Assembly: GCA_902781745.1 (NCBI GenBank)
Contig: CACZKM010000020.1
Location: forward strand, 1-51,057
Source: Oscillospiraceae bacterium
GTDB lineage: Bacteria > Bacillota > Clostridia > Oscillospirales > Oscillospiraceae
Length of the DNA: 51,057 nucleotides
Direction of reading: 5' to 3'
The position numbers and the translations under genes are program-made. This document shows positions 42,601-49,577 of the stretch, piece after piece. Position 1 is the first letter of the stretch; every line of letters starts with the position of its first letter. Under the pieces are notes generated by a model, which saw only the letters and a list, made by a program, of their open reading frames with translations, ran no database searches and was not told the origin of the DNA.

Positions 42601-45600
42601 TCATATACAATTGTAAATAATTGCCGTTTTGTCCGCTGCCGCGCTGAGGACAGATACGAACTCACAGGTGTGGTTCACTATGGTGGTGGAATGAACGTCA
42701 AGACGATGACAATCGAGGTAAAAGACAGTTATTTTGAAGACTGCGTTTCAACCTTGAGGGATGGAGGGGCGCTGCATAGCTCCGGTATCGGTAGTGGCAG
42801 TAAGGCAACGGTTACGAGGACTACGTTCAAAAACTGCAGTGCGAAGGAGAACGGAGGAGCATTTCTAGCTACCAATGAAACGCTGACGATTGATAATTCC
42901 AAATTTTATGGATGCAGCTCGTTTACGAAAAATGGGAGTGCTGTATATCATGGTAACAGCGTCAGTGGCAACAGCATGTATCAGCTTACCACTACAATCA
43001 CTAATTGCACCTTCTCCGCTGATCCGGATGACGACGAAGCTTTGAGCTGCAGCGCGGCTCAAAACGGCGGCGCGATTTGGACGCGAGCAAAAAACGTTGA
43101 GATTGTGGACAACAAGATCCTTGATTGTGTGGCGAACGGCAATGGCGGCGGCGTCTACCTGTCCAAGAACGGCAGCCAGAGCGCCACCATCACAGGCGGC
43201 GAGATTAAGAACGGCCAGGCGGTCAAGGGCAGCGCGGTCTATGTGGAGGACAAGGCCACCTTCTCCGGCGTCAGCATCACCGACAATACCTGCTCCGACA
43301 TCAACAGCGGCGCGATTCAAGGCGGTAAACTGTACTTCGAGGGCAATACGGTGGTGAAGGGCAACCCTTGCAGCGCCGATTCCGCCTATGACCACGATGT
43401 CCTGATGCAGAACAATAATGTCACGACGATTTACACCACGACGAACAAACTGGGCGACTATGCCAACATCGGCGTATATGTGCCGGACAGCCAGTACAAC
43501 AACCGCGGACTGGAGGGCAAGGCTTTCGGAACCTGGGTTGAGGACAACGACTTCCTGGAGAGCTTCTTCAACGACCGCGATGATGGCCTTTTTGGATATC
43601 AGGCCTCGTCCACGGATACGAATATCTACTGGGGCCGTTACCTCTGCAAGATCACGAATGCGGCGGGCAACACCCTGAAGCGCACCAACGGCAGGGACGC
43701 GGTCTATGCCAAGCTTACGGCAGCGCTGGATGACTTCACAAAGGTTGTGGATGACAAGGGTGAAACCGGCCAGGCGAAGTATATCAAGATGCTGGTGGAG
43801 AACTACAATATCTTCCAGGCCGCACAGATATCCAACTTCCCTGCGGCGGATGTCACCCTGACTACTGCCGGTTCCGACGATGCCGAACATCCCTATCGCG
43901 GCACGGAGGGCACGGTTTGCACCATCTCCCGCACCAACAGCACCAACCAGTTGTTCTACCTGAACAACGCCGACGCCACCTTCCAGCTGGAGAATATCAC
44001 GTTGGATGGCCGCAAGGACAAGACGGCTGAACAGGGCAACTATCGCCTGATCGAAGCGGCAAGCGGCAAACTGGTGGTCGGCGGCGGCACCACGATGCAG
44101 TACGGATACGCGAGCCCCGGCGGAGCGATTAACGCGCAAAATAACAATAATGCCATCGTCATCAACGGCGTCTATGACGCGGATGCGGGGAAGCCGACCG
44201 TCAGGTTCCTGAATTGCGCTTCAACCGGCAATGGCGGTGCTGTTTTTGCCAAGTATCTGAAAATAACTAATTCCAGTACAGTCAATGGTGAATACGGCAC
44301 TGAATTTGTGAATTGCAATTCCAATAGCGGCGGCGCGATCTATGTCAGTGAAATGGAGGCGGAATTAAACGGGGTCTCCTTTGCGGACTGTTATTGCAAG
44401 AACGAGGGAGGCGCGCTTTTCCACAACAAGGATAATACCACGACATCCTATACCACGGTGCGGAATTGCTTGTTTACAAATTGCCGTACGGTACAGAACA
44501 CCACCTATTCTGACGGCGGCGCTATCTGTTCCAGAACCGCGACGCTGACGGTTGAAAACAGCCGATTTGACGGTTGTTACGCTTTGCGCAACGGTGGAGC
44601 CATCAATCATGGCGCGGGCAAAGACAATCGCGTTAAGACAAGCATCCAGAATACCTTCTTTGACAACTGCAAGACCATCGGAGGCAATGACTCCTATGGA
44701 TATGGCGGTTCGGTGTACAGCTATGCCAAGGAAGTGGAGTTTAATGATTGTTCCATTGAGAACAGTACATCCTACAATCACGGTGGAGCAATTTATCTGT
44801 ACAACGCGAATAGCAGTAGGGCTTCGATATTGAACACGAGCTTTGAGAACTGCTCCGTCACCCGCGACAAAGGCCGTGGCGGCGCGATTTGCGCCAGAAC
44901 CAAGAGCCTGACGCTCGGTGGCAATACCACCATCAGCGGTTGTACCGCCAAGGGCTTCAGCGGCGCGGTGCACATGGACACGGACGACAACAATAACAAT
45001 AAGAACCTGACCCTCACCGTAACCGGCAACACCCAGATCACCGGTTGCTACGCCAACCAGGGCGGCGCGATCTACCTGAAGAGCAATGTGACGATGAACC
45101 TCACCGGCAGCCCGGAGTTTACCCGGAACGGATACACCACCCAGAACGGCTCTGTTGTCAATGCTGAAAATGGCGCGTGCATCTATCTGGCCGAAGGCAG
45201 CAGAATCAATCTGTCCGGCAGCCCGAAGTTCAGCTGGAACATCCTGCCGAACAAAGCGAGAATCACCAACGGCGGCATCACGGACTATGTGCGGCAGGAC
45301 CTCTATCTTGCTGGCTATTCCGGAAAAGAAGCAACGTCTATCCACGTCAACGGCGCGCTGACCGGCGACACCATCTGGGTCTGGCCGGAGCAGGACCCCC
45401 ACAGGCTGGCCAATGAGCAGTTTGGCATAATTGATGGGACGAATATCTCCGACACGACCCTGGGGAAATTCCGCAACGCCCTCCCTGACGGCACAACCGG
45501 CTGCACCAACGGTGAATACCTGGCGGGCTTGCGTTTGCCAGGGCAGGATCCGGATCAGAATCAGAAGATCTATTGGGGCAGGATGTATGAGGTCTCCTTT

Positions 45601-48600
45601 AAAAAGATCGACAACAAGGCGGTGGCGGTCCCCGGAGCCATGTTCACGCTCTATTCTGACAGTAGCTGCGAGACACTTTTTACGACTGCGACCTCCGCGA
45701 ACGGCGAGACCGATACCAACGCCCAGGGTGATTCTCTGGACAAGGGCGTCGTTGATTTTCCCTCTATCCCCATCGGCGTATACTATATGAAAGAGACCAA
45801 AGTGCCCGAGAGTTTCCGGCCCAACAACACCATCTACCTGGTCCTGGTGGGCACGCCTTCGTTAGGTCTCGCCATCCAGGAGCTTGCAGATAATGACGGA
45901 CCCCTCAGCGGTATCGACAACGCGGCGGATTTGATCGCGCAAAGCACCACCAATGTCGGCAAATACTACGGCATCTTCCCACTGGGTGAAAACGGCAAGG
46001 CGGACCTCAAGGCCAACCTTGCCAGCAGCACGATGGGCATTGTGAATATCCGCAGCGACTATCAGGCGTACTTCCTGAAAACCGACAGCTCCGGGGATCC
46101 GCTGCCGAATGCGGCGTTTACGATCTATACGCCGAAGGCAGTGGATGACAAGGGTCTGCCCACGACAAATGAAAACGGGTATCCGAATCTGAAACTCTGG
46201 TCCCGCGACGAAGAGAACAATCCCGATCCGGTGAAGTCCGCCAACGGCACAAACGAGTTCAAGATGCTGGATGGTACGACCGTTCCAAAGGGTATGGTCT
46301 ATTTCCGTGAGCTGCCCATCGGCACCTATTATCTCCGGGAGACCACTTACCCTGAGCGAAACGGCAATAACCGGAAGACCTTCTACGTGGAAAATGATCG
46401 ACTCTTCCAGTTGGAGGTCAAGGGGACGGAGGGCTTCGTCCTGCGCGAATGGAACAGGGAGTCTGGAACGTACAAGGAATGCGAAAAGAACGGGGATTAC
46501 GTGGTCCGCAACCAGGAAGCCGTCTGCAAGATGACGGATGACAACGGCAGCCTGCTCTATGTGCGCAGCCTCGACGGCGAGACCCTCATCCCTGCGCTCT
46601 ACCCGACCCTGGAGGCAGGCTTTGCAGCCGCCCAGGGGGATACGGAGAATACTTCGATCCTTGTGGACAAGGACGGGAAGGATTCCATCCCTGGTAACAA
46701 CGCCCTGAAACTCCAGGCCCTGAGGGACGTTACCATGACCGGCTCGGTAACCTATACCGGCAGCCACCCCCTGACTGTCACCACAGCCGACAGGACCGCC
46801 ACAAATACCGACAAGTATGTCTTCTCCACCACCCGCACCAGCGATGTTTCCAGGGCGGAGATCAAGTGCAACCTCAACGGCGATGAGTCTGCGCTGATCA
46901 CCGTCGGCAATGAGTCGATCGGCGCGAGCCTGACGCTGCAGCACATTCACTTCAACGGCGGGAAGTCTGCCATCCGTGCGGTCCATGGGACAAACGGCTC
47001 GCTGACCGTCAGCACCGAAACCAAGATCGAGAACTTCGCCGGCGGCGCGGTGCAGATGGATGCAAACACTGCCCTGGATGTGAACGGCGGACCCAGACGC
47101 TCCGCAGTCTTCTCAAACAACGGGTCTGAGACCGTGAACGGCGGCGCGATCCTCGCGGCGGACGGCTGCAGCATCACCCATCTCACAAACGTCCAGTTCA
47201 TCGAGAACAAGGCGGAAATGGGCGGCGCTGTTTATCTTGGAGCGATCCAGGGAGAGGGCCTGGAACTCAGTAACGCCGTGTTCCAGAAGAACGCAGCAAA
47301 CAACCAGGGCGGCGCGGTATGGCTGGCCCAGGGTGGAAAGCTGACTGTGACCGGCAGTGAGCTCACCGGAAACAGTGCGGCCCAGGGCGGCGGCGTCTAT
47401 GCGGCGGGTGAGCTGACCATATCCAGCGGCACCAAAATCTCCGCCAACAAAGCGACGGACGGCGGCGGCGTTTACGCTGCGGGGGGAATGACCCTGACCG
47501 CCGGCACCATCTCCGGCAACGAGGCAACGAACGGCGGCGGCGTCTATGCGAACAGCGACCTGACCATGTCCGGCGGCGCCATCTTCAACAACAAGGCGAC
47601 GACAGACCAGGCCAAGGGCGCCGCGGTTTATGTTGCTGACGGCAAGAGCCTGACCATGTCCGGCGGCAGCATTACCGGAAACAGCGCGGCGTCTGTGGAC
47701 GGCGGCGCCATCAACATCGGAGGCGGTGCAGCTCGGCTGAACTTCTCCGGCGACGCTTTTGTGTACGCCAACCTGGACAGGGAGAAGAAACAGAGGAACG
47801 TAGTGCTCAGCGTGGACAGCAACGAGGTCATCCAAGTCGTCGGGAACGGGCTGACGGACAAGGCGAAGATCGGCGTGTCCACTACCGACGGTGACGTGCG
47901 CAGGGGCCACGGCCTGGCGGGCACGCCCTTCGGCCATTATGCAGACGGTCTTACCGGCAACCTCAACGCCTTCCTCAACGACCTGGACGACAGGTTCGGC
48001 ACGCCCTTCGGCACGACCGGAGCGGTGAATGGGACCCTCTACTGGCGCGATTATATCGCTCTGGTGCGGGATGCGAGCGGCAAGGAGACCTTCTATGAGT
48101 TCCTGCGTACGACCACAGAGTGCGGGATCGAAAAGACAGGCGCCTTCGATGCCGCCAATGCCCAGAGCGGCAAGGTCGAGATCGAGACCCTGCTGCCCGA
48201 CCACGAGCGGTATACCCTGCCCAGCGCGGTGTCCTTCACCGAGAATCGGGCCGTGACGCTGCGCACCACGCAGAAAGGGAACTATAACCCCTCCGGCGCC
48301 GGCCACTTCACCAGCACCATCAAACGCGGTAGCGGGTATGTGGATGCTTCTATGTTCACGGTGAACAAAGGAACCTTCACCGTGGAGCAGATCACGTTTG
48401 ACGGCGACAAGGCCAACCGCGCCGGGGTTGCAGCCAACGGCGGCATCGTCAGGGTTGCTGCTGGCAATCTGACCATTGGCCGGGGAGCGGCACTGCAAAA
48501 CGCCGCAACCTCCGGCAGCGGCGGCGCGGTGTATGTGGAAATGGGCGGTACCGTGACCGTATCCGGCGGCACTGTGAACCACAACCAGTCTGACGGCGAC

Positions 48601-49413
48601 GGCGCGGGTATCTATCTTGCCCAGGGCTCCGAGTTGAATATCTCCGGGAATCCCAACTTCGGTGGAACAGGCCTGGACGACGACGGCAACATCATCACGA
48701 CAAACGGCAACTTTAAGGCCGGTGAGCTGACGGGGTTGGTTAATGGAGGAAAGGACTATACAAAAGCCCGGCAGGATATCTTCATCGCGGGTTATGAGAA
48801 TACCGAGGCGTCTTCCCTGACCATTACCGGGGAGATCACCTCCGGCGACGGCTCTATCTGGGTCTGGTGCGGGTCGCAGCCCCACTATATGGCGGGCGAG
48901 CAGTTTGCAGTCGTGAAAGGCGGAGCAAATGTTTCTGAGGACAGCTACAAGGTCTTCCGCAACGCCCAAGACGATGGTAAGACACAAAACAGATCGTCCA
49001 GTTACCTGACCGGTGTTTCCGGCACACAGAACGACCGGGTCTATTGGGGCACGCTCAACCCCGGCTCCCGCCCGGTGATCCTGCGGAAGGTGGGGGAGAA
49101 CGGGGGCGCGAGCTATCGTCCGCTGGCTGCGGCTGAATTTGAAATCCTTCACAACGGAGTGAGGGTGACACAAACGGATAAAGATGGAAATGTCAAAGAC
49201 ACCTTTACCAGCAACGAAACCGGTGTGTTCTTCGTCGGCGAGCTGCCTTACGGCGTCTATTATGTCCATGAGATCACGGTACCTGGTGGGTATCGGAGCT
49301 TGAGCACCGAAGGCAACTGGTTTATCCTCACGGTGGAGGAGTCCGGCGTTGGCTACAGAGCGGCGGATGGTCCACTGGATTTCGTCCTTCCGCCACAAGC
49401 TTCCCATCCGTGA
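33619..49413 (+). CDS. Giant secreted multidomain surface protein (beta-helix, SpaA and Cna-B modules)
   Basis: 5264 residues without a frame break. A signal peptide (about 1-36) is followed by a Pro/Glu linker (48-111) and strand-rich domains to 520. Then come an adhesin-like domain (530-650), SpaA-like domains at about 665 and 915, Cna-B-like domains at 1044 and 1157, and a related fold at 1284. Beta-helix 1 spans 1407-1711. Four DUF5979-like repeats of 125-135 residues begin at 1714, 1841, 1966 and 2100. An InlB-type repeat (VSFDVNGGAW to TTLYAVWTKG) is at 2341-2438. Beta-helices 2 and 3 span 2537-3341 and 3343-3988, SpaA-like domains lie at 3991 and 4148, beta-helices 4 and 5 span 4303-4808 and 4812-5144, and a last SpaA-like domain is at 5151-5250. 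Four beta-helices begin CK(V/I/M)(I/T)(D/N)xxG. No LPXTG or C-terminal membrane helix is seen; the end is LDFVLPPQASHP. Adhesion or host-matrix binding is inferred. Confidence 0.93.
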   Translation: MRTQFTEKCISLARLVITMVLVASMLVSTVVAVPMEARLAQTAAAALQTEEGGETAPEESTDAEPQPDPAEGPREEAEAPQPDAEEPRETEAPQETPPADEQAPAAPAGTARTLTRTVTTDGDAAYTFTVAYGPDAGVPADATLSVTALSQAPVRLDGEDPRPRDGQKFLTEAEMTELKDDLAEGLDVEKEGYIFSSDFFDISLNSNGRKVKLLAPVSVTVEAKNLDPAAAAAMEIASLDGKNKWQTLSVTDESDKEAARLIVSTDQLTRIALAGVVAPLQTWTVRGLELSVLGPRSLSPQAVEAQPVQLDSKAICAYDLRAADGPDYGTALWLTCRPVLPGVGALPGMLGCRLSEDGEKEPLFAARGTTVPVELRAGDRVALLWSGEYRAMTLEEEGVTLAGVLPADARAETADVLADYSGLSIPSDRGEELTALAAYDISITSDGKVYEPTENLPVTVTIDAGRPVSAASAEVLHILDDGTVEVIRDVAVDGSEVTFQAVGFSGYLLAGTPLLGAGEESDSTSDSGILTKEMISLEGSWATWKIQVNPGAKPLGDGNALTLTDTFNPFLNTENQSIDYASIDVTDDRVTYDYSGSTGTFVIPDAAPVTITYRTRIAAQPGKSVIFGNHAQLLDSSGEKLAEAKCEQTHVIYPSASDVAGFGSNYMIKLFVYAEKQMQAGVPDAKFILMDANKVPMEYKAGENKGQPVIFTTGQDGYVNVELNEEDDGVKIEKNTVYYLEMINAPGGYQKDNTLYSFMITDDPNYNSGGVYTYYNGDTMKVRLYQASPGLRVTLRFSGNYDLTKDQQDNVIAVLQKYDEESRTWVEVERHPNSDAQWGAIPFAADLEANKRYRVVQENVTDWHIPVTIKLTSTYYCTIGSEEDSGKSTEPKEFTLTAGQKNDAVTIVIDNRYEEPELTITKMDKETGKTLPGAEFTVKKAADETKVATYTTDKDGVIVISGDDKAAGGGDRYVSETLYYVVETKEPEGYLLPITPEKTYFYFCNEPEMIPSILQDLPEGETAVNLTEKYESLTLDNQKEKRTIPVMKTWQGNAWPDQVKKVVIGLYQSVDGGDPVPVKAAGQVPLTVTLTKQAPYNNTDFKNLPARDEQNRTIAYSIKEEHIYTDENEETDILASYVQEYGVSDAGVYVVRNSPATTLKVKKEWYNGNQLVTGDGTKNQSAVTFDIYRTTEKMKDEVRADGITNEEMEVFVSKLTKVRSGVSFGYSDGWAKDIIDLPARDDLNNPYYYYVLETVPSFGTEVYAVDETNGTVTIENQVAPEQVDVTVKKAALVDDPRPDAKNTDFTFTLALNKGTHPIRSYQVADGLVTDWDGKVTFKLKAEQNIALSLPVGVTATVTEGVNPEYVVKAESSGLSDQDATDRAFCFEVTNAANDKEVIFTNTLRVICKVIDKSGTVKPFESLKSALTYVRENPNSFTNDPLTVYMLEDYVMPATDVFDVQEGENITLTTASTGDSAFPFIPPEDEPNRTSAVITRGGAGGSMLTNAGTLTLENITLDGAKNTYSSNADGGLVNSTGTLNLNDNTTLRNSAASGRGGAVYAKGAVNLVEGVSITGNSAPSASALYLNGILNMTGGSITGNTGAADGAVVVGSSDDQINLSGSPVIFDNTNARGEAANLYIGADSDKIVNVAAPGLENNAHIGISAMEGHKEIGEQFATAEVGAANNLNCFVNDLYDYRGKLKDSTTTNIVWDGLTLTLRKIYEGAGTNPDDTFTLTLRSSSIKRSSYTITGNLDYTVTPARINTPGTIVLNNVKADDTISIYPLPVGTYTITEEAKNYSPAYSGKNTDVDPPADLEFKDGTTFSLRGNSTVTVTNTRKLANVNLTKTLEDKLKGEEEKQEFNFTVKLTEADGTAISGFPLAESVTTKRNGEAELTLSPLNNAEDGVTEEFKAPVGATMTITENGASDYRVQTYSACEDSNPDANIFSFLVTEDGADVTFANERKMAEIELSKTLVGKVSETESFAFTVTLTRADGNPAAGYTMYEDAEDAAKKKNITTDENGMAIIPFDFGRDASAKSVTLTIPEGTKLKVEETNFNGHSDWYNTTYSRNGGNPTSGTTVEIHSVSDSDNSIAFTNTRKTQTVTVKNTVSGYSGNVVPFTFTATVKDGDQAQDYDANGFTDGVQTFELATGQSKDLTVPYGATLTVAEGFIVGYDTTVKRGGADAVTATQAEVMVTENETLAFTNTQLIGLRIVNNTSSTLENVQIYVGYGTRMYLVNEAGDGQDLVPQTSGRWATISIEAGKTAILEINHKSGITDTQDYTVKGNAPATGYLYTINNEPSYHEYANPAILRVYNTDAYEVKGQLRYSTVDSTVTFTEQPLVSFDVNGGAWTTEMEGYHDRDGDRQVYQYAVTSGEKVARPTPDPVYPTAEEIAFLGWTEDQEFAKDAHTASEDLSGKLYDFDTAVTGPTTLYAVWTKGQSDTHTVTVKNGFADSLTVTATLSNAGDYTFSGVDASFTLTANGTKNLTVPDGAGLILATTNTNALSVSSEFTDVDGLPQSFSIASVTRDGTVAFTPGVCKITDSAGNILYDGNGNPAVYTTLSAAFTAYNGTLYTDAEQTTQATQAAVKMLVDEYIISSKHAFPTKDVILTTADKDDTAFPYVGTRDRAVLVRAAGFNTDTLFTHQASATSVTLTNIILDGGSVKINKGANGGLIYMNNGGAVLNIDEGSTLRNVQYNDYSDGNNSRGGAIYIQGGTLNVNAGVFTNLHARRGGAIAATGGTLNITGTNGSTRFENCDSNGEDGGAIDFHVNAALTINGGTESGCVVDDDGNKTPQSNPGIIFNNCKALTNAGDGGAIYADTSYNHVVTVKGCAFTECSAKVQASGSTDGNGGGAISAWHVKGIDTSYCSFYSCDTMTGGGAIAAYVKTSTTAGNKAVFVSYCTFNACNCRAQGGAISAYQDNNGETESRTELHIDHSTFANCSSGTNNGSGGAIQCYLPCMKFEDTNFTDCWAGKEGGAVNNYFGAARNTMWTGSYTIVNNCRFVRCRAEDRYELTGVVHYGGGMNVKTMTIEVKDSYFEDCVSTLRDGGALHSSGIGSGSKATVTRTTFKNCSAKENGGAFLATNETLTIDNSKFYGCSSFTKNGSAVYHGNSVSGNSMYQLTTTITNCTFSADPDDDEALSCSAAQNGGAIWTRAKNVEIVDNKILDCVANGNGGGVYLSKNGSQSATITGGEIKNGQAVKGSAVYVEDKATFSGVSITDNTCSDINSGAIQGGKLYFEGNTVVKGNPCSADSAYDHDVLMQNNNVTTIYTTTNKLGDYANIGVYVPDSQYNNRGLEGKAFGTWVEDNDFLESFFNDRDDGLFGYQASSTDTNIYWGRYLCKITNAAGNTLKRTNGRDAVYAKLTAALDDFTKVVDDKGETGQAKYIKMLVENYNIFQAAQISNFPAADVTLTTAGSDDAEHPYRGTEGTVCTISRTNSTNQLFYLNNADATFQLENITLDGRKDKTAEQGNYRLIEAASGKLVVGGGTTMQYGYASPGGAINAQNNNNAIVINGVYDADAGKPTVRFLNCASTGNGGAVFAKYLKITNSSTVNGEYGTEFVNCNSNSGGAIYVSEMEAELNGVSFADCYCKNEGGALFHNKDNTTTSYTTVRNCLFTNCRTVQNTTYSDGGAICSRTATLTVENSRFDGCYALRNGGAINHGAGKDNRVKTSIQNTFFDNCKTIGGNDSYGYGGSVYSYAKEVEFNDCSIENSTSYNHGGAIYLYNANSSRASILNTSFENCSVTRDKGRGGAICARTKSLTLGGNTTISGCTAKGFSGAVHMDTDDNNNNKNLTLTVTGNTQITGCYANQGGAIYLKSNVTMNLTGSPEFTRNGYTTQNGSVVNAENGACIYLAEGSRINLSGSPKFSWNILPNKARITNGGITDYVRQDLYLAGYSGKEATSIHVNGALTGDTIWVWPEQDPHRLANEQFGIIDGTNISDTTLGKFRNALPDGTTGCTNGEYLAGLRLPGQDPDQNQKIYWGRMYEVSFKKIDNKAVAVPGAMFTLYSDSSCETLFTTATSANGETDTNAQGDSLDKGVVDFPSIPIGVYYMKETKVPESFRPNNTIYLVLVGTPSLGLAIQELADNDGPLSGIDNAADLIAQSTTNVGKYYGIFPLGENGKADLKANLASSTMGIVNIRSDYQAYFLKTDSSGDPLPNAAFTIYTPKAVDDKGLPTTNENGYPNLKLWSRDEENNPDPVKSANGTNEFKMLDGTTVPKGMVYFRELPIGTYYLRETTYPERNGNNRKTFYVENDRLFQLEVKGTEGFVLREWNRESGTYKECEKNGDYVVRNQEAVCKMTDDNGSLLYVRSLDGETLIPALYPTLEAGFAAAQGDTENTSILVDKDGKDSIPGNNALKLQALRDVTMTGSVTYTGSHPLTVTTADRTATNTDKYVFSTTRTSDVSRAEIKCNLNGDESALITVGNESIGASLTLQHIHFNGGKSAIRAVHGTNGSLTVSTETKIENFAGGAVQMDANTALDVNGGPRRSAVFSNNGSETVNGGAILAADGCSITHLTNVQFIENKAEMGGAVYLGAIQGEGLELSNAVFQKNAANNQGGAVWLAQGGKLTVTGSELTGNSAAQGGGVYAAGELTISSGTKISANKATDGGGVYAAGGMTLTAGTISGNEATNGGGVYANSDLTMSGGAIFNNKATTDQAKGAAVYVADGKSLTMSGGSITGNSAASVDGGAINIGGGAARLNFSGDAFVYANLDREKKQRNVVLSVDSNEVIQVVGNGLTDKAKIGVSTTDGDVRRGHGLAGTPFGHYADGLTGNLNAFLNDLDDRFGTPFGTTGAVNGTLYWRDYIALVRDASGKETFYEFLRTTTECGIEKTGAFDAANAQSGKVEIETLLPDHERYTLPSAVSFTENRAVTLRTTQKGNYNPSGAGHFTSTIKRGSGYVDASMFTVNKGTFTVEQITFDGDKANRAGVAANGGIVRVAAGNLTIGRGAALQNAATSGSGGAVYVEMGGTVTVSGGTVNHNQSDGDGAGIYLAQGSELNISGNPNFGGTGLDDDGNIITTNGNFKAGELTGLVNGGKDYTKARQDIFIAGYENTEASSLTITGEITSGDGSIWVWCGSQPHYMAGEQFAVVKGGANVSEDSYKVFRNAQDDGKTQNRSSSYLTGVSGTQNDRVYWGTLNPGSRPVILRKVGENGGASYRPLAAAEFEILHNGVRVTQTDKDGNVKDTFTSNETGVFFVGELPYGVYYVHEITVPGGYRSLSTEGNWFILTVEESGVGYRAADGPLDFVLPPQASHP

Positions 49414-49437
49414 TACGAACCCACCCAACCCACAAAA

Positions 49438-49470
49438 AAAGGGCTGCAGCAAACCTGCTGCAGCCCTTTC
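49438..49470 (+). terminator. Terminator of the giant surface protein gene
   Basis: GGGCTGCAGCA/TGCTGCAGCCC 11-bp stem with AACC loop, flanked by A7 and TTT. Confidence 0.9.
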
Positions 49471-49491
49471 CGCTTACCCTCCCGCCCCCAG

Positions 49492-49519
49492 TTGACGGAT
49501 CAGGGATACGTGTTATAAT
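49492..49519 (+). promoter_or_regulatory. Promoter of the acyltransferase-like gene
   Basis: TTGACG, 16-base spacer, TATAAT. Confidence 0.85.
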
Positions 49520-49577
49520 ACAGACGATACACACCCGGCGCCCCCCAAAAAAACCGCCGGACCAAGGAGACGAGCCC

